Origin: a virus
Length of the DNA: 40,815 nt
Strand: one strand, 5' to 3'
Virus record (IMG/VR): IMGVR_UViG_3300037549_000160
Location: 1-40,815 of that record
Position 1 is the stretch's first letter; each line of letters begins with the position of its first letter. A program made the position numbers and the translations under genes. The notes under the pieces were generated by a model. It did not search any database. It was given only the letters and a program-made list of their open reading frames with translations, and was not told the DNA's origin. This document shows, piece after piece, positions 36,545 to 40,815 of this stretch.

Positions 36545-36681
36545 CCGCCCGCAGCCCGCTCCCCTCGGCGTTCTGCCGGGCTGCGGTCGCAGGCGGCGAG
36601 GGTGTTCCCTGCACCCTCGCCGCCCCTTCCGCCTCTCCTGCTGGTCCATCGCACAGGCCCCAGAGTGGAGAATCCGCTTGA
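36541..36681 (+). CDS. small coupled ORF, 46 residues
   Basis: From GTG 36541 (GTGA overlap with the Cro-like stop) to the stop overlapping ATG 36681 (TGATG). The product TARSPLPSAFCRAAVAGGEG and on has little fold pattern; the region holds two strong hairpins. It may exist mainly so that ribosomes pass through the hairpins and couple the flanking genes. Confidence 0.4.
   Translation: MTARSPLPSAFCRAAVAGGEGVPCTLAAPSASPAGPSHRPQSGESA
36592..36624 (+). terminator. perfect 13-bp hairpin after the Cro-like gene (tR1-like)
   Basis: GGCGGCGAGGGTG (36592-36604) pairs with CACCCTCGCCGCC (36612-36624), loop 7 bases. Just before it GCAGCCCG (36551-36558) pairs with CGGGCTGC (36577-36584). A pyrimidine-rich stretch CCTTCCGCCTCTCC follows. 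Place matches lambda tR1 between cro and cII. No T run, so strength is uncertain. Confidence 0.5.
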
Positions 36682-37058
36682 TGCCCACAACGTTGCAGAT
36701 GGGGCACGGAATGCCCCCACTTTTGCGGGAGGCGTATCCCCGCCACGCCGCCAAGCGCGCCGCCGCCGCCGCCGACGTGCCGGTGGAAACCGCCCGCAAC
36801 TGGGTCCGCGGCCGCGCCGCACCCTCCGCCGATGTCCTGCTGTTCATGGCCGATCGCTGCGAAGCGATGGCATCCGCACTCCGCCGGAGGCTCGATGATC
36901 GACACACTGCTCCGGCTGCTCATCCTGCTGCTGGAAGCCCTGGCCCGGTGCTGCCGACGCTGGGCGAGGCGGTCCGCCGATGGCGACCGGCGCGCCTGAA
37001 TCGGCAGCGGCGGCAGACCGTGCGGCGCGGCTGCGCCAGCTGTTCGCCGACCCGATGA
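36681..37058 (+). CDS. CII-like or other helix-turn-helix regulator
   Basis: A 125-residue protein. The N-terminal half is a helix-turn-helix (YPRHAAKRAAAAADVPVETA, RNWVRGRAAPSADVLLFMAD), followed by a helical segment RCEAMASALRRRLDDR. The C-terminal 50 residues are basic, proline/arginine-rich. Position after Cro is that of lambda cII. Its end overlaps the next gene by 79 bases. Real regulatory role is inferred. Confidence 0.6.
   Translation: MPTTLQMGHGMPPLLREAYPRHAAKRAAAAADVPVETARNWVRGRAAPSADVLLFMADRCEAMASALRRRLDDRHTAPAAHPAAGSPGPVLPTLGEAVRRWRPARLNRQRRQTVRRGCASCSPTR
36895..36999 (+). CDS. small hydrophobic ORF, 34 residues
   Basis: ATG 36895 follows CGGAGG at 36885-36890 with ideal spacing. 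The product MIDTLLRLLILLLEALARCC then RRWARRSADGDRRA is a hydrophobic helix with a basic tail. It lies inside the 36681 gene in another frame and overlaps the start of the next gene. The good ribosome-binding sequence argues it is made. Confidence 0.4.
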   Translation: MIDTLLRLLILLLEALARCCRRWARRSADGDRRA

Positions 37059-37687
37059 TGACGGTGACCCGCGCGGCGCGCGAGATGCAGCTGTCCCGCG
37101 TGCGGATTTATCAGATCGCCCTCCGCTTCGGCATCCCGATGCCCGTCTCGCCCTTTTCGCGCAACGCCGATAGCGGGCTGCTGCCGCGCCGGCCGAACTC
37201 GGTTCAGGCCGAGGCCTTCGAGGGTCGGGTGCAGCGACTGGTCGCGCTGATGCGCGAGGCGGCGCTGGCCGGGCTGGTGGCGCCGACCAATGTCTCCCTG
37301 GCCGCAACCCTCGACCTGAAAAGCAAGGGCACGCCCAGCGCGCTGCTGCTGATTGCCGCGCAGCGCGGCCTGCTGGTGGTGGAGCGCACCAGCACGAACA
37401 GCCGCGTGGTCCGTGCCCCCGATGGCAGCTGGGCCACCCGGTCGGCCCTGGCGAAGCGTGCGGCCTCGGCCGCCGTGCCGACGGGCTTCGCGGGCGCGCC
37501 GCTCGCGCCGCCCCGCATGGTGCTGGTGGACGATCAGGCGGCCGGTGAGCGGGCGCTGGCGGAGCGGCTGGTGCGGGCGCGGCGGATGCTGCTGGATCGC
37601 GTGGCGGAGGAGATCATCGCCACCCGGGCCCGGCTGCCGCTGCGGGAGGTCTATCGGCTGAAGGCCGAGGCACGGAGGGCCGCATGA
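36980..37687 (+). CDS. helix-turn-helix protein of the early operon
   Basis: A 235-residue protein. Residues 25-55 look like a helix-turn-helix (DPMMTVTRAAREMQLSRVRI then YQIALRFGIPMP). Residues 75-140 resemble a winged-helix (VQRLVALMREAALAGLVAPT, NVSLAATLDLKSKGTPSALL, GLLVVERTSTNSRVV), and the C-terminal part is a long helix. Likely a DNA-binding early regulator or replication helper; no exact family recognised. It ends in an ATGA overlap. Confidence 0.65.
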   Translation: MATGAPESAAAADRAARLRQLFADPMMTVTRAAREMQLSRVRIYQIALRFGIPMPVSPFSRNADSGLLPRRPNSVQAEAFEGRVQRLVALMREAALAGLVAPTNVSLAATLDLKSKGTPSALLLIAAQRGLLVVERTSTNSRVVRAPDGSWATRSALAKRAASAAVPTGFAGAPLAPPRMVLVDDQAAGERALAERLVRARRMLLDRVAEEIIATRARLPLREVYRLKAEARRAA

Positions 37688-37875
37688 ATTTCCTGACCGC
37701 GGCCGGGCAGCCTTCGCGGCTGCCGGAAGATTGGCTGGCGATCGCCCGGCTGGATCGCCTCGCCGCGCGGGAAGCGCCGGACCTGCGGCGGGAGATCGTG
37801 CAGATGGCCCTGCAATACGGCGTCGCCGCCGTCACCGCGCTGCTCGACCGGCCGCCCAGGCGGAGGGCAGCATGA
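37684..37875 (+). CDS. hypothetical small protein
   Basis: A 63-residue helical protein (MNFLTAAGQPSRLPEDWLAI, ARLDRLAAREAPDLRREIVQ). Coupled to both neighbours by ATGA overlaps. Not recognised. Confidence 0.6.
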   Translation: MNFLTAAGQPSRLPEDWLAIARLDRLAAREAPDLRREIVQMALQYGVAAVTALLDRPPRRRAA

Positions 37876-38120
37876 GCGCGGCCGAGCATGCGTACCGCCA
37901 GGGGCTGCGCTACGCGGTGACCTATGGCGGTTATCTCGACACGCCCGCGCTGCTGGAGAGCCTGCGGCGGCGGTTGGCCGAGATACCGCACCTGACGCAC
38001 TTCCTGCATTTCGAACATGATTGCGGCGTCGCCGATGGCGTGGCGAAGCTGCTGCTGGAACGCGGCGTCGGCCATGAGCTGCTGCACGGGACGGCCTTCG
38101 CGCGGCGGTGCGGCGCATGA
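37872..38120 (+). CDS. hypothetical small protein
   Basis: An 82-residue helical protein (MSAAEHAYRQGLRYAVTYGG, LRRRLAEIPHLTHFLHFEHD, CGVADGVAKLLLERGVGHEL). It carries several histidines and one cysteine, which could bind metal. Not recognised. Coupled by ATGA overlaps. Confidence 0.6.
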   Translation: MSAAEHAYRQGLRYAVTYGGYLDTPALLESLRRRLAEIPHLTHFLHFEHDCGVADGVAKLLLERGVGHELLHGTAFARRCGA

Positions 38121-38266
38121 CCGCGCTCCGCATGCTGGGCCATGCCTGGCTGATCACCTTCGCCATCGTCACGCTCTCCGCCGCCATCGGCATCGCCGAG
38201 CGCCGCCGCGCCTGCGCGGATGGCGATGATCCCGTCGATGTGGCGATGCGGGAGGCGCGGCAGTGA
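38117..38266 (+). CDS. small membrane protein, 49 residues
   Basis: ATG 38117 to stop 38264-38266. One membrane helix (about residues 7-27, LGHAWLITFAIVTLSAAIGI) then a charged end. It is linked to neighbours by an ATGA overlap in front and a GTGA overlap behind, and without it there would be a gap. Likely real; role unknown. Confidence 0.6.
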   Translation: MTALRMLGHAWLITFAIVTLSAAIGIAERRRACADGDDPVDVAMREARQ

Positions 38267-38607
38267 CGCGCCCGGCCCTTTCCGCGGCGAATGAGAATCG
38301 GCCGGCGGCGCCGGTGCTCTTCGTCGTCTGCGGCGCCGACCATCGCCCGGCTTTCGTGCGCTGCACCCGTGCCGGCGGGGCTTCGGCACTGACACCGATT
38401 CCGCCGTCGCTGGTCGACCATCCGGGCGCGCTGCGCGCCTGGGCGGAAGGCCTGCCGATGGTTTCCGAGATTGGCGTTCCGGGTCACCCGGTCGCCAATG
38501 CGCGCCCGGGCGCTTCCCGGGCCTCTGCCCATGGCAGAGCCGTGCGTGGCGTTCTCCTCCGAACAAACTGCGCCGCTCCGGGTCCGCCCGGGGCGGCGGC
38601 TTTTTGA
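38263..38607 (+). CDS. hypothetical protein ending in a terminator
   Basis: A 114-residue protein from GTG 38263. The first 70 residues look folded (PVLFVVCGADHRPAFVRCTR, later ALRAWAEGLPMVSEIGVPGH). The last 30 are low-complexity and the final codons lie in a hairpin with a T run. The true end could be earlier in evolution, but no earlier stop exists. Not recognised. Confidence 0.6.
   Translation: MTRPALSAANENRPAAPVLFVVCGADHRPAFVRCTRAGGASALTPIPPSLVDHPGALRAWAEGLPMVSEIGVPGHPVANARPGASRASAHGRAVRGVLLRTNCAAPGPPGAAAF
38571..38605 (+). terminator. intrinsic terminator in the early operon
   Basis: CGCCGCTCCGGG (38571-38582) pairs with CCCGGGGCGGCG (38587-38598), 12 bp with one G-T pair and a 4-base loop, followed by GC and TTTTT at 38601-38605. 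A textbook intrinsic terminator. It lies between the regulatory genes and the replication genes, like lambda tR2. Confidence 0.8.
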
Positions 38608-38644
38608 TCGAGGGCGCCAGGTCAACGAACAAACAGGAGATTTC

Positions 38645-38986
38645 ATGCCGGACGATGCCAGGCCTTTCCACGACTACCTCCGCGAGCACCGCAATGGCGC
38701 GACGCACGACAAGCTTTCCGACATGCTGCAGGAGCTGGTCGAAGCGGTCGCCGCCGAAGGAAAGGCCGGCAGCGTTACGCTGAAGGTCACGGTGAAGCCG
38801 TCGGATGCCGGCCGCGACGCCGTCGTGATGCTGATGGAGGCGAAGGCTTCCCTGCCGAAGCCGGCGGAGCACGGCTCCATCTGGTTCATCACGCCGGACC
38901 ACAACCTGCAGCGCGATGATCCGAAGCAGGCGCGGCTGCCGCTGCGCGATCTCGGCGCGCCTGCTGCTGCGCGCAACCTCGCCTGA
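38645..38986 (+). CDS. hypothetical protein paired with DUF2303 gene
   Basis: A 113-residue protein (SDMLQELVEAVAAEGKAGSV, TLKVTVKPSDAGRDAVVMLM, then SIWFITPDHNLQRDDPKQAR). The strand pattern in the middle suggests a small beta sheet. Proteins of this kind lie next to DUF2303 genes in other phages, as here. CAGGAGA at 38633-38639 precedes ATG 38645. Possibly an early DNA-metabolism protein. Confidence 0.7.
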   Translation: MPDDARPFHDYLREHRNGATHDKLSDMLQELVEAVAAEGKAGSVTLKVTVKPSDAGRDAVVMLMEAKASLPKPAEHGSIWFITPDHNLQRDDPKQARLPLRDLGAPAAARNLA

Positions 38987-39002
38987 ATCGGAGGAAACCG
39001 AC

Positions 39003-39824
39003 ATGGACGACGATATGCAGGCGGTGATCGAGGTTGCGCAGAAGGCGCTGGCCCCCGTGCCGCTCGATGGCTTTGTCGAGCACGCTGCTGTCACCTACGA
39101 CGGTGAGGTGAAGATTTTCCCGAAGAACCTGGCCGCGCCGACGCGGAAGCGCGGCGCCGTGACGGTCTTCGACGCCGCCAGCTTCAATGAGGTGGTGCGC
39201 GACAATGCCGACGCGGGCAACGCCGCGGTCAATGTCGACCGCAACCCGCAGGCGCCGTCCATCTGGGCCGTTCTGAACGGTCACGGGCCGAAGGGCGCCG
39301 GCTGGGGCGACCTGCGGGTAAAGCTGGAATTCCGCCCCACGCCGCAGTGGCTGCGCTGGAAGGGCATCGATGGCCAGCTGCTTCCGCAAGCCGACTTCGC
39401 CGAGTTCATCGAAGACAACCTCGAAGATATCGCCAGCCCGACCGGCGCCTCGATGCTGGAAATTGCCACCCAGCTGGAAGCAAAGCGCAGCTTCGATTTC
39501 CGCTCCGCCATCCGGCTGAGCACCGGCCAGATCCAGTTCACCAATGTGGAGAACCTGGAAGCCCGCGTTGGGCCATCGCAGATCGAGGTGCCGGAGAGTT
39601 TCACGCTTGGCATTGCGCCGCTGTTCGGCGCGCCGCCCTACTCCGTGCCGGTGCGGTTTCGCTACCGGCTGACGGAGGGCAAACTCAAGCTCGGCGTCAA
39701 GCTCCAGCGGGTCGAAGACCTGATGGGGAAGGTGCTGGAAGATGTGATCGCCAAGATCGAGCGCAGCACCGATGTCGTGATGCTCAACGGGCTGCCGCCG
39801 GCCGTCGTCACGCCGCTGGGCTGA
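39003..39824 (+). CDS. DUF2303 family protein
   Basis: A 273-residue protein of the DUF2303 family (YfdQ-like). Segments GFVEHAAVTYDGEVKIFPKN-like sequence, APSIWAVLNGHG, WGDLRVKLEFRPTPQWLRWK and the central FAEFIEDNLEDIASPTGASM are typical. The function is unknown; it usually lies in early operons near recombination or replication genes. GGAGG at 38991-38995 lies 7 bases before ATG 39003. Confidence 0.88.
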   Translation: MDDDMQAVIEVAQKALAPVPLDGFVEHAAVTYDGEVKIFPKNLAAPTRKRGAVTVFDAASFNEVVRDNADAGNAAVNVDRNPQAPSIWAVLNGHGPKGAGWGDLRVKLEFRPTPQWLRWKGIDGQLLPQADFAEFIEDNLEDIASPTGASMLEIATQLEAKRSFDFRSAIRLSTGQIQFTNVENLEARVGPSQIEVPESFTLGIAPLFGAPPYSVPVRFRYRLTEGKLKLGVKLQRVEDLMGKVLEDVIAKIERSTDVVMLNGLPPAVVTPLG

Positions 39825-39826
39825 CC

Positions 39827-40489
39827 GTGGACCTCGGGGCCCTCTTCGAGGCTGCGCGCCATGCCGCGGTCGCCGGCCGCGTCGGCCCGGCGATGTTCGG
39901 CCAGCGCGCCTGGCTGATGCGTGGCGTGCTCGGCGTGCTGCCGGTGCGGGCCGTCGGCAGCGATGGCTGGGAACCGACCGAGCCGCGCCTCGCCCGCGAG
40001 CGCGCGCTGCGGCCGATCATCGCCGTGCGCGCCGGCCTGCCGGAAGCCTGGGGCGATGCCATCCCGGATTGTGTCGAGCGCCATCCCGCTGGCATGCCGA
40101 CGCCGCGCGGCCGGACCATGATCGAATCCTGGTCCGCGCTGCGTGGCGCCGAGATCATCGATCTGCTCGCCTGCGACTGGGCTCTGGCCAAGCCGCCGCG
40201 CCGGCTGGTCGGCGCCGCCGCCACGCTCGGCTTCGGTGCCGATGGCCAGGAAGATACCTGGGAGGGTGACGTGCCCGTGCAGCTGTGCCGCAGCATCGGG
40301 GAATGGGTCGGCACGCTGTTCCGCGCGCGCGCCAGCGTGCTGCTGGGCAATGCGGGCGAACAGCAGGCGACGGTGCTGCGCTTCGCCGGCGGCGTGGTGT
40401 GCCAGGACCTGGCGCATGGCGAGACGGTCGAGCGCCTGATGCGCCGCCAGTTGCCCGCGCCGCCGCGCATCCTGGTGCAGGCGGCCTGA
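39827..40489 (+). CDS. hypothetical protein upstream of the VirE helicase
   Basis: A 220-residue protein starting at GTG 39827. Recognisable pattern is lacking; there are an N-terminal helix (ALFEAARHAAVAGRVGPAMF), a middle with WGDAIPDCVERHPAGMPTPR, and a final helical part FAGGVVCQDLAHGETVERLM. It is coupled to the helicase gene by an ATGA overlap, so it may act in replication initiation. No primase motif was seen. Confidence 0.7.
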   Translation: MDLGALFEAARHAAVAGRVGPAMFGQRAWLMRGVLGVLPVRAVGSDGWEPTEPRLARERALRPIIAVRAGLPEAWGDAIPDCVERHPAGMPTPRGRTMIESWSALRGAEIIDLLACDWALAKPPRRLVGAAATLGFGADGQEDTWEGDVPVQLCRSIGEWVGTLFRARASVLLGNAGEQQATVLRFAGGVVCQDLAHGETVERLMRRQLPAPPRILVQAA

Positions 40490-40815
40490 TGGCGGACCCG
40501 ATCTCGATCGAAGCCGCCAAGCGGGCGCGGCGCGAGGCGCAACGTGCCGCGAAAAGCCAGCAGAATGCCGGCATCGGGGAGATCATGGAGGCGCTGATCA
40601 CCGAGAAGGGCGCCATCCTGCCGATCCTGGCGAATGCCCTGGTCATCCTGGCGACCGATGAAGACCTGGCGGGAATGCTCGCTTATGACGAATTCAGCGA
40701 CCGGCTGCTGCTGACCCGGCCGCCGCCGCCCGCCCGCGAAGCGGATGCGCCGGCCGCCGGGCCCTATCCGCGCGCCTGGGGGCCGGAGGATGTCGCCCTG
40801 GTTCAGGCGCACATG
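40489..40815 (+). CDS. VirE-family primase/helicase, N-terminal part (continues at base 2)
   Basis: The first 67 residues (MADPISIEAAKRARREAQRA and a helical stretch EIMEALITEKGAILPILANA) are encoded by 40489-40689; bases 40690-40815 repeat bases 2-127. The full protein has 443 residues. GTG/ATG alternatives upstream are not needed because ATG 40489 sits in an ATGA overlap with the previous stop. Confidence 0.9.
   Translation, partial: MADPISIEAAKRARREAQRAAKSQQNAGIGEIMEALITEKGAILPILANALVILATDEDLAGMLAYDEFSDRLLLTRPPPPAREADAPAAGPYPRAWGPEDVALVQAHM
40689..40815. repeat. 127-bp direct terminal repeat, right copy
   Basis: Identical to 1-127. Removing one copy gives a circle of 40,688 bp with an intact helicase gene. 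Confidence 0.97.

Overview
The window is a complete, high-GC (mostly GC-ending codons) genome of a temperate tailed phage with a long non-contractile tail, cut open at an arbitrary point. The first 127 bases are repeated exactly as the last 127, so the molecule closes to a circle of 40,688 bp, and one gene (a VirE-type primase/helicase) runs across the junction. The packaging, head and tail genes follow the order of phage lambda and HK97-like siphophages. The gene families (DUF6441-, DUF6950- and DUF7220-like proteins, GcrA-like helix-turn-helix) and the base composition suggest an alphaproteobacterial host, perhaps Rhodospirillales or Acetobacteraceae; this is inference.

Layout, read clockwise. 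36299-40815 joined to 1-1505 is the rightward early region: a Cro-like protein, small regulators, a DUF2303 protein and the VirE primase/helicase. A NusG paralogue (1492-2088) sits where lambda carries Q, just before the late genes. 2200-9905 holds packaging and head genes: Nu1-like small terminase, GpA large terminase, a gpW-like joining protein with an extra N-terminal domain, lambda-type portal, a fused HK97 protease-major capsid protein, and head-completion proteins. 9922-14544 holds surface or neck proteins, a duplicated tail-terminator-like pair (one with six 63-bp repeats) and a beta-helix tailspike. 14583-21359 holds tail tube, G/GT chaperones with a canonical -1 frameshift site, tape measure, distal tail proteins and a DUF6950/NlpC-like protein. 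23501-26312 holds the J-like tip protein and two small partners. 26351-28489 is the lysis cassette: membrane coiled-coil protein, holin, GH19 endolysin and nested Rz/Rz1 spanins, closed by a terminator.

Two regulatory islands interrupt the plan. Between the tail genes at 21359 and 23501 lies a P22 immI-like module (two divergent Arc-type repressors around a 42-bp near-perfect palindrome, then a BRO-N antirepressor), a small exported protein, and an antisense lipoprotein gene with its own promoter. After the lysis cassette, 28538-32037 carries two leftward small genes and a rightward operon starting with a serine-recombinase-like protein that has lost its catalytic serine, a T5orf172/GIY-YIG-like protein and many tiny, mostly overlapping genes.

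The leftward operon (36184 to 32107) runs from a short CI-like repressor through small genes to an excisionase-like protein and a tyrosine integrase. Matching operators (CCGAAA-N0/1-TTTCGG) lie on both sides of the repressor gene. The repressor is only about 128 residues and has no autocleavage domain, so the antirepressor encoded in the tail island is a plausible induction switch. No tRNA genes, CRISPR arrays or insertion sequences were seen. No stretch above 300 bases lacks a gene.
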